Below the pieces are notes generated by a model. That model did not search any database. It worked only from the letters and a program-made list of their open reading frames with translations, and had not been told where the DNA came from. The position numbers and the translations under genes are program-made. Of a stretch of DNA of 64,000 nt, positions 47,301-58,051 are shown piece by piece; position 1 is the stretch's first letter; each line of letters opens with the position of its first letter. The stretch is from Fragilariopsis cylindrus CCMP1102 (taxonomy: Eukaryota; Bacillariophyta; Bacillariophyceae; Bacillariales; Bacillariaceae), in assembly GCA_900095095.1 (NCBI GenBank), contig FMBT01000400.1, forward strand, positions 62,001 through 126,000, given 5' to 3'.

Positions 47301-47454
47301 TGGCGGTGACGGTTCTGCGATGTGTCCTCCTGCTGTGGGAGAAGCAAAGGCACAGTTTTTACAAATTGTGCGACATATCAAGGACATGAAAAAGAAGAAT
47401 GATGATACGTCTGAACAATTCAAAGACATCGACGTTAGTGCCATCGAAACATGA
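42117..47454 (+). CDS. VPS35: retromer subunit VPS35 with long Q-rich N-terminus
   Basis: VPS35 is the large alpha-solenoid of the retromer, which recycles cargo from endosomes. The conserved region starts near 43722 (DTPEIIAQQQRLLTDATRKVQ) and includes NPKNYYELHLKTLEELPQLEEYL, LSRLYLQICAASALI and NPVRGLFLRHYLLQ (the PRLYL and RGLFLR hallmarks). After an acidic stretch (46090-46519) and an intron (46520-46661) comes the C-terminal CRKVFVFIQQIIASF to LDSYCYFFE part. Before the conserved region lie about 530 codons of Gln/Asn/Gly-rich sequence from the ATG at 42117, with four SFAQRxxMM-like motifs. The frame changes about four times: near 42940, 43010, 43200 and 44460. The net shift is zero. 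Three lie in GGC/CAA repeats; the last, between ELYDCVH and CPNVLSRLYL, looks like one missing base. Assembly error is likely for an essential gene. Confidence 0.88.
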
Positions 47455-47742
47455 AAATAGAGAGATGAAAGCTCATATGTCTAAAAAAGAAAAAGGAAAA
47501 AGGAAACACACATACACACACACATGCAAACAAAAAATAAAAAATAAAATTAAAGAAATAATGCACATTGAAAAACAGATATAGTATAAAGTCTGAAGAA
47601 AAACTAACTGCACTACTTTCTGGTGCAAATCTCCAATCTTACCCATCTAATTATACGTACTACCATAACTGTCTTATAGATACGGCAGCTACTTGTAGCT
47701 AGCAACATGTGCTAATTGGGAAAGAAAATGGGTTCTCCAACG
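47455..47742. other. intergenic
   Basis: 3' flank of VPS35, with an ACACAC tract near 47507-47525. No gene is seen. Confidence 0.5.
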
Positions 47743-48154
47743 ACACTATCACGGCAGTGAAAGGAGTAGGGGAATAGAGAGAGATAAAGAGATACGACAG
47801 ACGTTCACCCGAAAACCGTAGTTTAACTTCAACAACACAACCAGATAAGCTAATTAGGAAGACGAGAATAAGAAAGATTGAGAAATAAGTTATATCAATA
47901 GTCGAAGCGTGTCATTCTATATACGTGGCAGTAGCGCGCTACAATGCCAACTAATGGTTCTAAATTCTAGAACTAAACCCTCACAGTTCTTTTAGACTTT
48001 CAAAAGCAACTTCGAACGGAACTTGAGTGGATGAATAAAATCCGTTAATAGTTAGTTTCGCATTTTAGTATTCAACGTAAATTAAAGTAAACATTATGTA
48101 ATATGTAGGTATGACTCATGACTCATCACACAAATATGGATTCAACTCGGCTAA
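47743..48154. repeat. dispersed repeat, copy B (inverted relative to 29859-30309)
   Basis: Reverse complement of the repeat at 29859-30309, with the same landmarks in opposite order (ATACGACAGACGTTCACCC, CGTGGCAGTAGCGCGCTAC). Differences are single substitutions and a few short gaps. No HA gene piece is next to this copy. Confidence 0.85.
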
Positions 48155-48308
48155 CTTGACTGTCTCTTGATTATCTTTTAACCCTGCCGCTTCTTCGTCA
48201 ATCAAAAATCTTCGGCCGCTTCTTCGTAAATCGTATCAACATCGGAAGTAGAAGTGATCCTATGCGCATTAAACATACTACAGGTCTTCTCCAAATCCAA
48301 ACAACAAC

Positions 48309-50977
48309 CTAGACATCGAACTTGGCATGTGAATACTTCATAGCATCGACAAGTGGTGTATTATAATTATGCTCTGCCGCCTCGTGACTTCTGTAATATT
48401 CTTCCTTTGCCTCCTCTTTACAGTCAAGCCATTTTAAATAAAAGCTTGTTTTATGCCAACTGGCGAACCTCCCTTTAAAGTCACAAGTACGGCACATGTC
48501 TTCGGTAGCATTGCAACCATGCATCTTCCCTAATTTGACTTTCGTCTCATGATACTGTCTGTAATACTGATGAAATTGTGTCTTTCAATGACCTGCTTGC
48601 TATTCTCAGCATCAATCTCTGCACATCGATAATGAAAATGAACAATACCAAAGTTCGTCCAGCCAACGCTTCCTTCAGATGCATGTCCTCCAAGGGATAC
48701 CCTCCTACCAACAAAGGGTTGTCTTGAATCATAAACGGCTTTATAACCTTTTCCTATACCATTACCAATAAGTTTGGGGGTAGAATGTATATCCTTTTCG
48801 CAAACATCTTTCATTGGAATCGAATTTTGTTTATATCCAATTCTGGAATCGCCACCAAGTATACGGAGGGGATGGTTTTCATGTCTGGCAAATCCAAAGA
48901 GATATTCAGTAAAAGAAGTGGTAATTGCTTTGGTACTGTTGTCATACACAGTCAGAAAATCGTCCGTATCCATCTTAATGATGAAGTCAGAGGAACCACT
49001 AATATTAGCAGCAATCTTTGTCATAAGTACTGACATCTCATTCAAATTCGCGTGTTGAACAGAACATTCACTCCGAGAATATCTCTTGCATATCTCAAGA
49101 AAGATACACATCGAGTATCTGTGCTGCTATCCACAATGTACAGGTTTTCAAAACCAAGAAGATAGCCGTGGTACTGAAAGGAGAATAGTGATAAAATGAC
49201 GAATGGACAGCAAAGACAAGCATGAGTTAATTGGATATTGCACAAGAATAACTGAAGGATCAAAAACCACCACAAAATCCTTACCAATATCCCGCTTCAT
49301 AATGCCACTCGTTCATCGTCATCAGGATCAACTTCACAACTGCGCTAACGGCCTTGCATCCCAGTCGACAGATGACAACCATTCTTGTAATCCATCATCA
49401 CCATGTTTCTGGAACTCAGCAAATTGCTTGCCTTCTTTATTGACATTAAAGTGAGGAAAGGACCTGTAAGGCTGTCCATCTAATGCGGGTTGGGATTGAG
49501 GAAGAATCTTCGATACTGGACGGCTATTAACGCTTGGAAAGTCATACCCAATTGCAATCAGGGTTTTCATCCATTCACCGGCAGCCTTCACATCGTGCAA
49601 TCCAAGATAATCATGCTCATACAAACCTACCCAGAGCTCAAAAATCCTTGCAGGCAATGTAGCCGCATTCGATGACCAACCATCAAGAAACTCCAACAAC
49701 TTTGTTGTCTTACCGTACGAGTCCCTTTCAGCAACAAAATCAGAAAATAGTCATGTGCAGAACGTTCATGTTGAACAATGGGAGGCGTATACAAGACGTG
49801 AAGTCCTATATCTTTCATGATGCGCTGGGTGATATAGCTCCTCTAGATATCAGTTACACGCCCTGGAACTGTTATGGGCAAATACAGTCCCCAGAAAGCA
49901 TTATACAAATGTGTGGTGGCCTGAGCATTGTATGGTGAGTACGCGTATGATGGTATAAGCAACGGGATCGATTTTGCAGAACGGTCAAAAGAAAATTTGG
50001 TAGAATCAGGACGAGTCATACGGAACACTGCATCATTGTCAGGATCGCCATTACAGAGTGACTGGATGACCCCAATAGACGAGAACGGCAGATCTCCAAA
50101 TTTAGTAGTATCAAGTGGTCCATTTACAAAGTTGTCCTTCAGCTGGTCAATGGGGAACCCACGTGGCCACGGATTAATGTGGCTTGCCCCCATAAAAATG
50201 TATGGATTAAATGCAAGACGAAGATGTATCCAGTTTCATTTTTTCTTGAAATAGCAATCCCAGGAATTTTAACATCACTGATACTATCATCTTGCTTCTT
50301 TTCTGATTGGATGAACTTCAAAAGAACTGTTCTGTCAAATCCAAGATCATCCCCAAATGGAATGGAGGGGGGATAGTTTTGCCATCTTCTAAGGGCAGAA
50401 GGATGTTATCATCGTCGAAGTCAAATATAACTTGGGCACCATAGGTAATTCCAATGAACAGACTGCTTGAATCCATCAAATGCTCCTTCTGGTAGGAAGC
50501 GGAAAGGTAAAACACAGTATCCTCCGTTGCAAGATCCTTGTAGGCACTGTCTGGGGTGATCATATCACCAACAATGACGAGACACCACTTATCCAAAGCA
50601 GCAACTCCAAGGATGGAAGCATCCGGTACATGAATAGTCGTTACAACAGCCCACTGCTGACAGCCTGCTCCGGCTCCTTTTGTAACCCGCCATCATCAGA
50701 ACCTTTGGAAGTAGCAGCAGCTAGTGATGGGAAAAGGATCAGTTTCTTATCACCTGATTCTAAAGAAACGAAGTGGAGTATCCTCAGTATTGAAGGATTT
50801 GACCTTTTCGCCGGAAAAACGCACTCCAGTCGATCCAGAGCCATTAAGAACAGAACTCTCTTCACTTGCAGAAATATCTACCAATGATGGCTCCTCATAG
50901 CTATCTGGTTTTATTGCTATGTAACCAAAATTAGGTAGAAAGAGACGGCAATTTGTATGAGTAAAACTACAATACAA
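48309..50977 (-). pseudogene. DUF288 (STELLO-like) plus GT92-like glycosyltransferase gene, frame broken
   Basis: On the minus strand two domains follow each other. First comes DUF288: QWAVVTTIHVPDAS and WCLVIVGDMITPDSAY near 50600, GAQVIFDFDDDNI near 50420, ASHINPWPRGFP near 50180, LIPSYAYSPYNAQATTHLYNAFWG near 49930, and LDGWSSNAATLPARIFELWVGLYEHDYLG near 49660. Then comes a GT-A domain: VVKLILMTMNEWHYE near 49310, YHGYLLGFENLYIVDSSTDT near 49160 after an intron (TTTCAG acceptor), and the DxD in IIKMDTDDF near 48970. The C-terminus has Cys-rich MHGCNATEDMCRTC, ending at 48309. The spacing suggests one fusion gene. The frame is interrupted about seven times. Most breaks look like single missing bases; one is TAG where the family has Trp (TDI-W-RSY, near 49847). 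Plant STELLO proteins act in the Golgi on cellulose synthase. Confidence 0.75.
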
Positions 50978-51563
50978 AGGTTTTCCACACTATTTTGGAC
51001 ATACTGAAGGAGTGCTAAAGTATTGAAAGAACGGTAACGGTGCTGTATTAATTTGCGATGGAATGGAACAAGAACACTGAACTTTCTTGAAGGTTGGCGC
51101 TGTTTTGTGTTGTAAGGTTGTGTTGAGTTTGCTTGGTATGTAAATATAGGTCTGTAGGTGAGAGTGATTGAGTGAGGAAGAAAGAGAGAGATGTAAGACA
51201 AGACTAGAATAGAGACGAGAAAAGACAGGCGCGAAAATTGATTGATTCAACGGGGGAGGGGGGGGGGGGGGTCCTTCTTCTTTTTTCTTCTTCGTTTGTT
51301 TGGGTACTGGTGTACTGTACTGTACTCAAGATTTAGGGAACGATTGTTGTTATGAATTTGACTGACGGAATGTAGCACACATCACATCACGTACCTAAAT
51401 TAATCTTGTTTCTTCTTCACTCTGTATAAACTACGGACGATAAATGACTGGATTCATTCGTTTCCATTCGATTCACTTTCTCTCTCTCTTATTCTCCTGT
51501 CGAGAGATTGATATAAATAGATGTACAAGCACGGGTAAGTTAGGTGAGTAAGTCCGTGCTGAT
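50978..51563. other. intergenic
   Basis: 5' flank of the minus-strand DUF288 gene. It has a G run at about 51254-51270, a TTCTTC tract and GTACTGTACTGTACT near 51309-51325. No gene is seen. Confidence 0.5.
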
Positions 51564-51965
51564 GTGGTCCATCCATTATTTTCCAACGGAATTACAGCAC
51601 CAACTGCTAATCATTTTTGGGGTCTAACCGAAAATCAGCGAGAAGAAATGCTTGAAGCAAAATGTGTTGCAGAGCAATGCAATTTATTAAGAAAATTTTC
51701 ACCTACTTACGCAGCTCTGAACACTAGCTGGTTGGTCGACAAAACTCCTGCTTACTACCACAATTTGTTTGCAATAATGCAACGCACTCCCAACATTCCT
51801 GTCATAGTCACACTAAAAGATGACGAAGATATTAGGAAATCAATTCAAAAACGAAAGGTAGATGCCCCCAATATTAACAAGAGATTGGCAGACTTCCATA
51901 GAGAATTGGAATTGGCAAAGAAATATCTTCCCAAAAGATTATACTTCTTATCTTTGAAAGTTTGA
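51564..51965 (+). pseudogene. sulfotransferase-like fragment
   Basis: An open frame of 134 codons with no ATG at its start, encoding SWLVDKTPAYYHNLFAIMQRTPNIPVIVTLKDDEDIRKSIQKRK. The DKTPxY and following P-x-x-x-IVxLxD...RxxS pattern is the middle of the carbohydrate sulfotransferase fold, where the 3'-phosphate of PAPS is bound (the usual R-D/E-P becomes K-D-D-E-D here). The 5' PAPS-binding loop and the C-terminal part are absent. It is most likely a gene fragment. It could also be one exon of a gene whose other exons I failed to see. Confidence 0.45.
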
Positions 51966-52376
51966 AAAAAAGAGACGACGACGAACGAACTTCGATCCTG
52001 TCTGTTTGTTATGTGCAAGCGGCGACAGTCATGTTAACGGCGAATTTAATTTGCGATGGGACATCATTCTACAAGAATCAATAATAAACAATAAAGCAAC
52101 TGGGGTATTTTTTTTGTGTTACAACAACAAACCAATAACCAATTATTTGTTCTACTGTACTGCACTGTACTGTACTGTACATGAAGTACTGTAGTACAAC
52201 ACAACAGTCCTGCCGTTCGCTTCGCTCGTTTTCCATATAATATCATTATTGATTACACTACACTGCACTACACTGCACTACACTGCAAGTACTTACAAGC
52301 CGAAGACAAAGACAAAAGATCTATAACTAAAAAATAAAATAAGACAAAAAAGAATAATATAAAATGATCCGCATTA
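51966..52376. other. intergenic with short tandem repeats
   Basis: Contains CTGTACTGTACTGTAC near 52157-52180 and a CACTACACTGCACTACACTG tract near 52255-52287. No gene is seen. Confidence 0.6.
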
Positions 52377-53366
52377 TTAGTTTGCAGTTGCAATTTCCTT
52401 TTCCTTTCCTCCATTTCTCTCATGCGTTTCTTGAGATTCTTCATCGATGTCCTCGTCTTCATCGTCGCCGCTACTGTTGTCATTGATACTAATTGCTTTT
52501 ACGTTAACAGCATCAGCACCAGCATCAGCATCAAAATTGTCATGCTGTTCGATGCTGTGTTGTTGTGCTGATCGTTGCGAACGCTTCCATAGATTAAAAT
52601 GGATTTGCAAGGTCCAAAATTGAAGAACAGTCAAAACAATCGTCACAATACTTTGCATGATTACCTGCCACTTGGTCCCAGCCTGTTCGTCCCCCCAAGA
52701 ACCAACTATAGCTGCTCCTATCCATAATACTTGAATTGGACGGGTGCCACCAAACATAATCATTCCAGCTAAGATAATTTTTGGGGTGACTTTGCTGTTT
52801 GGAAAGATACGATACATAAAGAGACCAACGAAGGTGAAAGCCTCAAAAACAATAAAGTATACCAAAATGGAAGCGGTTTTGAACATAACAGACGTGGGAA
52901 ATAACAACAACATCAATCCGTCAGTACATGATAGCAAATGATGAAAAAGGATGATAGGTCTCATTCCATCGTATCTTGAAGCAATTTCCATTATATACAT
53001 CATCATGATGATAGCAAAAAAGATAGCAATAGCTCTAAAAAGGGATACAACTTCGCCAAGCTCATGAATTTGAAAGTTGACCTTGATCATGTAGTACGTG
53101 AAGAAAGGAATTGAAATAGTAAGGATTAAGGCTTCAACTACATGGTGGAGGACAACTATCTGCTTTCCACGTGTTCTGATTTCTCGGTATTTTTCAAAGT
53201 TGCAAAGAAGAACTTTATGAACAATTGTATACGTGATTGAGAGCATCATTATCACGAAGTAAAATTTTTGCAAAAAAGTAATGTTTACAAAAATGGACTC
53301 CCCTACTGGTGTTGGTAGATGTCCATGAAGCAATGGATCGAGGGACCAGGTAGTGACTTGACTCAT
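52377..53366 (-). CDS. multipass membrane protein, family not assigned
   Basis: A 329-residue intact frame from the ATG at 53366. Six or seven hydrophobic segments are visible: about residues 28-48, 72-95, 105-130, 137-158, 160-182, 192-210 and 232-252. They are followed by a hydrophilic, acidic C-terminal tail (GDDEDEDIDEESQETHE). Polar landmarks are HHVVEALI, RYDGMRPIILFHHLLSC and FGGTRPIQVLW. The paired His in membrane helices faintly recall TLC-domain proteins (TRAM/LAG1/CLN8), but I would not assign that. It probably resides in the ER or another endomembrane. Confidence 0.65.
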   Translation of the reverse strand: MSQVTTWSLDPLLHGHLPTPVGESIFVNITFLQKFYFVIMMLSITYTIVHKVLLCNFEKYREIRTRGKQIVVLHHVVEALILTISIPFFTYYMIKVNFQIHELGEVVSLFRAIAIFFAIIMMMYIMEIASRYDGMRPIILFHHLLSCTDGLMLLLFPTSVMFKTASILVYFIVFEAFTFVGLFMYRIFPNSKVTPKIILAGMIMFGGTRPIQVLWIGAAIVGSWGDEQAGTKWQVIMQSIVTIVLTVLQFWTLQIHFNLWKRSQRSAQQHSIEQHDNFDADAGADAVNVKAISINDNSSGDDEDEDIDEESQETHERNGGKEKEIATAN

Positions 53367-53822
53367 TGTTTGTTTGGCTTGCTATAAGAATAATATGAAA
53401 GATGCAGATTGTTTCTGATTTAATGGGAAGTAATGTATGAGAACGAATTGATCCTCTTTCTCTTTAAGCAGATCAGTCATTCTTTGTGTAAAAGCCTTAG
53501 TAAACAACAGAGTAAACAACAATAGTATGTAGGAAATAGATAAATAAATAAACAAATCAAATTGATGGCTTCTCATAGTCCAAGAATATTGCTTCTAATA
53601 ATTCTGAGAATAAGGTCGTCATCGTTATTCTTTGTTTCTCTAATCTGTATGGATGATACAAAAGTACAGTAAGCTGTCTATTTAGGCCTAATAATCTACA
53701 TAGGGTACTAAGTTGAAGATCGAGTTTTGCGATAGTAAAATAAAAGGATATGACGGTAGCGAAGGTTGCTGTGTCCCCACATCCCACTGTATTTTTCTGA
53801 CGTATAAACGTGCGACCGTTAC

Positions 53823-54380
53823 AGTATATCAATCACATTTAACGTGATGAAGAAGGCGACGACCGCGATGTGATAATAAAGTAGCTAATGCTCGTCTTTT
53901 TTTCGGCATAGTTTGCTTGTAACGATCGATTGTTACGAATGAACAAAAAAGAAGCAAGATTCGTAGCAGATTATACCGATGAAGCGATGAAAAAATGTCA
54001 CACATTACATTACATCACACTTTCTTATTTAAAAAAATGCACATGAGGTTGATACAAAAATAATTTGTTATTTGTTTCATATCAACTGACGTATTCGTTT
54101 TGGCAGATTATACCGATGAAGCGATGAAAAAATGTCACACATCACACTTCATCACACTTTCTTATCTAAAAAAATGCACATACGTTGATACAAAAATAAT
54201 TTGATATTTATTTTATATCAACTGACGTAGTCGTATTGGCTAGAATATATTGCGAACAAGTAAGTTAACATAATAATATCAATCACGTTTAACGTGATGA
54301 AGAAGGCGACGACCGCGATGTGATACAGTAATAGCTAATGCCCGTCCTTTTTTCGGCATACTGTAGTTTGCTTGTAACGA
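53823..54380. repeat. nested repeat cluster in A-B-B-A order
   Basis: Unit A, about 108 bases (53823-53930 and 54273-54380), starts ATATCAATCAC and contains TTTAACGTGATGAAGAAGG and CTTGTAACGA. The two A copies are direct repeats. Between them lie two head-to-tail copies of unit B, about 137 bases (53966-54102 and 54103-54240), starting GCAGATTATACCGATGAAGC and containing GTTGATACAAAAATAATTTG and ATATCAACTGACGTA. Copies differ by few bases. No coding frame is seen. Confidence 0.85.
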
Positions 54381-54820
54381 GCGCTTATGATGTATGGCTC
54401 ATACGTACTATATGTAAGTATGCATAACTCGTAGCTAAAACAAAGAAAGATCTATTCTTTGGCTTGCTTTCTTCACCGTGCTTTTACCGTAACTTTTATC
54501 GCATGCTGGGCGGCGAGAGGAAGAAATCGACACAAGAATGCATGGTTAAACGGATCTTCATTCATTCTTCTATTTGAACGACACACTAAAAAAAGAATAG
54601 CAGTGCAGAAGAATCGAAGAATTCGAATCAATCTTTGTTGACGAGTAGAGTACGGTAGCCCCACAAAATTGACACAACATAGCATAGCATAGCAGCAGCA
54701 GCAGCACTACAATCCCATCAAATCAAATCAAATCAAATCAAAGCATAATAACCATCATTATCAAATCAGAATATTCGATACCGGTACGTACGATCGTAGC
54801 AAAGCCAGCACAAGCAAAGC

Positions 54821-55720
54821 ATGACGTCAACAAGTAATAATTGTATGAAAAGAACTATCAATTCATTATTTTCTATATCAGGTAAAAATGTATTAATAAC
54901 AGGTGGATCACGTGGTATTGGTTTAATGATAGCAAAAACATTTGCTTTAGCTGGTGCAAATGTATTATTAACATCACGATCAGAATTAGCATGTAAGGAT
55001 GCAACAGAAAGTATTCATAAAGAACAAATGGCGATGGCGAGTAGTAAAGATACAGGAATTTCAATTTCTAATAAGGCACAATATGTTGTATCCAATGTAT
55101 CAAATCGTAACGGGTGTGAAGAATTAGCAAAACATACAGCAACAGTATTTAATAATAAATTAGATATATTAATTAATAATGCTGGTGCATCATGGGGTGA
55201 ACCTTTGGAACGTAATTCAGGTAAAGCCAATTGGGGGTTTGATAAAGTATTAGATCTGAATATAAAGGGAGTATTTTATTTAACAAGAGCATGTATACCA
55301 TTATTAGAAAATTCTTCTTGTCCTGAAGATCCATCACGTATCATTAATATTGGTAGTGTGGTTGGTATGATACCACAAGCTGCACCAACCTATGCCTACG
55401 ACGCCAGTAAAGCAGCGGTACATTCATTAACAAAAAAATTAGCTGCTGATTTAGCAAGGAAACATATTACGGTAAATGCAGTAGCACCAGGATTTGTGGA
55501 AACAAGAATGTCATCCGGATTGTCAAAATGGGGTGCAACACCTGAGGTATTAAAAAAATCTATACCATTAGGTAGAATGGGTAACTCAGATGATATGGCT
55601 GGTGCCTGTATCTATTTATGTTCAAAAGCTGGTTCCTACCTTACCGGTGTTATATTAAATGTTGATGGTGGATCTGTTGGTGCAATACAAATTGATTTAG
55701 GTACAGATTCAAATTTATAA
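54821..55720 (+). CDS. short-chain dehydrogenase/reductase (classical SDR)
   Basis: A 299-residue intact single exon. A Rossmann fold starts with NVLITGGSRGIG (about residues 20-31), the TGxxxGxG nucleotide-binding motif. ILINNAGA follows near residue 111 and the catalytic triad is Ser in INIGSVVG and Y-x-x-x-K in YAYDASKAA. The C-terminal VNAVAPGFVETRM and NVDGGS complete the family pattern. The basic residue after the glycine motif (GGSR) and the sequence TSRSE at the end of beta-2 favour NADP(H). It is closest in style to the 3-oxoacyl-ACP reductase and sorbose-reductase-like groups, but the substrate is not predictable. No targeting peptide is evident. Codons end strongly in A or T. Confidence 0.9.
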   Translation: MTSTSNNCMKRTINSLFSISGKNVLITGGSRGIGLMIAKTFALAGANVLLTSRSELACKDATESIHKEQMAMASSKDTGISISNKAQYVVSNVSNRNGCEELAKHTATVFNNKLDILINNAGASWGEPLERNSGKANWGFDKVLDLNIKGVFYLTRACIPLLENSSCPEDPSRIINIGSVVGMIPQAAPTYAYDASKAAVHSLTKKLAADLARKHITVNAVAPGFVETRMSSGLSKWGATPEVLKKSIPLGRMGNSDDMAGACIYLCSKAGSYLTGVILNVDGGSVGAIQIDLGTDSNL

Positions 55721-56394
55721 AGTAAATAATAATATAATCTGGAGAAGTATAGTACTGCTGTTTTGTGTACACACGTACACACGTACACACGTACATACTT
55801 GCAATACGTTTTAGCCTAAACTACTTGGCACTAGTAGAGTAGGTGAGAATCAGAAAAATAATAGTAAAAAGATGAATTGAGACATTCAATGTAGTTTTTT
55901 ATCTTTTGCCATCGACAGGTTCCTAGCTTGCTAAAGTGCATATCGCATGGTATACAGAGAATTTGCTTTGCTTGGGTTAAGAAGATACCGGTAGTATGAT
56001 GCATGAACCTCCCAGGTACAAGATCAACGGACGCCCGATTGGTTGGGGGGAATGCTAACAATAGTATCACAACATTTAGCTACGCATCATGCCTGCATTC
56101 TTGCATCTTCCTTTTTTTAATTTAAATAGCTAAAACGCTAGCTACTCATGTTTCTTAAGTGTACCATACAAAACAGGCTTTCAGGAGAAAAGTATTTCTA
56201 CCTAAAGCTACGTATGAATGCATTCATATAATATTAACTTTTATATCATTTTTTTCTATTGCTACTAGTATAACGCGATAATTCGTCTTCGAACAGAGAT
56301 GCGTGGATGTATGCTCTCTTTTTCATTTCTTCTTTGTCGACCACTGCCTACAGTAGCTAATTGCAACTTCTTTCTTAATTTGAAAATTTGAAAT
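55721..56394. other. intergenic between convergent genes
   Basis: Contains an ACACGTACACACGTACAC tandem near 55770-55792. The ends of the SDR (plus) and ClpR-like (minus) genes converge here. No gene is seen. Confidence 0.5.
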
Positions 56395-58051
56395 TTATTG
56401 TCCAAGTTGTGCCATGAAGGATGGTGATGTTGGCATAGCTTTTTCACCATTTTCAATTACCTGATCAATGAGACCATATTCAACAGCCTCGTGGGGTTGT
56501 AGGTATTTAACACGCGAACAATCATTAATGACGGTATCAATAGGCTTTCCAGAAGCTGATGCAATTAATTCACACATAGTACGACGATTATTATTAACTT
56601 CCTTAGCCTTAATGGCAATATCGGATGCCTGTCCACGTGCTTGACTTTTTGGTTGATTTAATAATATAGTAGCATTTGGTAGTGAGAATCGATGTCCACG
56701 TTTACCTTGACTTAAAAGCATAGCAGCAGCACCGAATGCTTGTCCTAATGCAACAGTATGGACAGGTGGTCGAACATACTTCATTACATCAGCAATAGCA
56801 AATGCTTCTGTTTCAAATCCAACAGCTTGTCCATTGGCGGTAGTCGTTCCGGAACTATTAATATACATCGTAATAGGATCAGTGGATTCATAATTCAGAT
56901 ATAATAATTCAGCAATAATTAATTCCGTAACAGCAGGAACTAATGGCATACCAATATACACAATCCGGTTATGTAATAACAAACTTGGCAAATCTGGTGG
57001 TGGACCAATTGGTGCACCTGTTATGCGTTTGTGTGGAATAAATATATATTAGAAAAGATAGATAGAAAGGAAGGAAAGGAGTTAGCATCAAATATGATCT
57101 AACAGTTTGATCCCGGAAACGGAAGGAAATAGAGGCGACGAGAAAATACATCACCAACCGAAGGATAATCATTTTGTTTGTCGAAGGCGGTGGAAGATCG
57201 ATCAGGAGGTATTCCCCGACCATCCATATTTGAGAGAGGAGAGGATCTCGTTCATAGAGTTCCAATTTAATTCAATAGCGATGTATCGATTAATGGGTGC
57301 TAAGAAGCAAGTCATACCCTGTAGCCGCAGATCTTTTTCTATAATATTTGTTGGCGGTGCGTTTGTTGTTGTAGCTGATGCTCTAATTTTATCTGTCTTC
57401 ATCGTGCATGCCTCTAGAAAAAGGAACACATTTCTTTCTCCCCCGTGAATGAAATGGAATTTTTATCAACGTATCTCTTATTTTCTCTCTCTATCTTTAC
57501 GTGAATATGGGGATGATGGAACCTCCGTGAGCAGAATTGCATTATAACCCCTCTCCGCCGTCCGCGAACGTGCATAGCTTTATCTATTGATGTTGCGTTC
57601 CTAAGATACATCTCAATGTGAATTTCTCTTTGTCTCTCTCTCTCTCCCTATCTCTCTTTCTCTCTCTCTCTCTTCTCGTGACCATGGATACATAATTTCC
57701 AATACGCATATCTCTACTACGCTGTCGTAAACTTCCCCACATCATCCGATTTAGACTATACTCTCTAGACGACACAAAAAGCAAAACACAGGAAACAACT
57801 CAAGAAAAAGTCTTACCTTCATAATATTCTTGACCAACAGAACGTTCAGCACCACCAGCAACCATATTTGGTGACATGCTGTTAATGTTATTAACGTTCT
57901 TACTCCAATCACCTTTTTGGTCAAGGAGCTGTTGCGGAATCATCAATCCAGATTGATTTGGAGCGAATCCAGTTGGTGAAAAAGCATTAACGCTGCTGCT
58001 AACAGCAGAGGCGGCTAGAAAGCCTACGATTGCTAAAGTACTAAAATTCAT
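56395..58051 (-). CDS. plastid ClpP-family protein without catalytic triad (ClpR-like)
   Basis: Two exons, 58051-57817 and 57017-56395, encode 285 residues. Exon 1 begins with a signal peptide (MNFSTLAIVGFLAASAVSSSVNA) followed by AFSPTGF. The Phe after the cleavage site is the ASAFAP-like mark of diatom plastid import. Exon 2 encodes the ClpP fold: RIVYIGMPLV, YINSSGT, LGQAFGAAAML, RGHRFSLPNATILLNQP, GQASDIAIKAKEV and HEAVEYGLIDQVIE. Aligned with E. coli ClpP, Ser97 is Gly, His122 is Asn and Asp171 is Val, so the whole catalytic triad is lost. This is the definition of ClpR subunits, structural members of the plastid and cyanobacterial Clp protease ring. The intron is 799 nt, long for this window. 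Confidence 0.88.

Noticed and set aside
57107-57448. Plus-strand 113-codon frame inside the ClpR-like intron as a nested gene
   Set aside because: No recognisable domain and a composition typical of chance frames; the hydrophobic end is not convincing.
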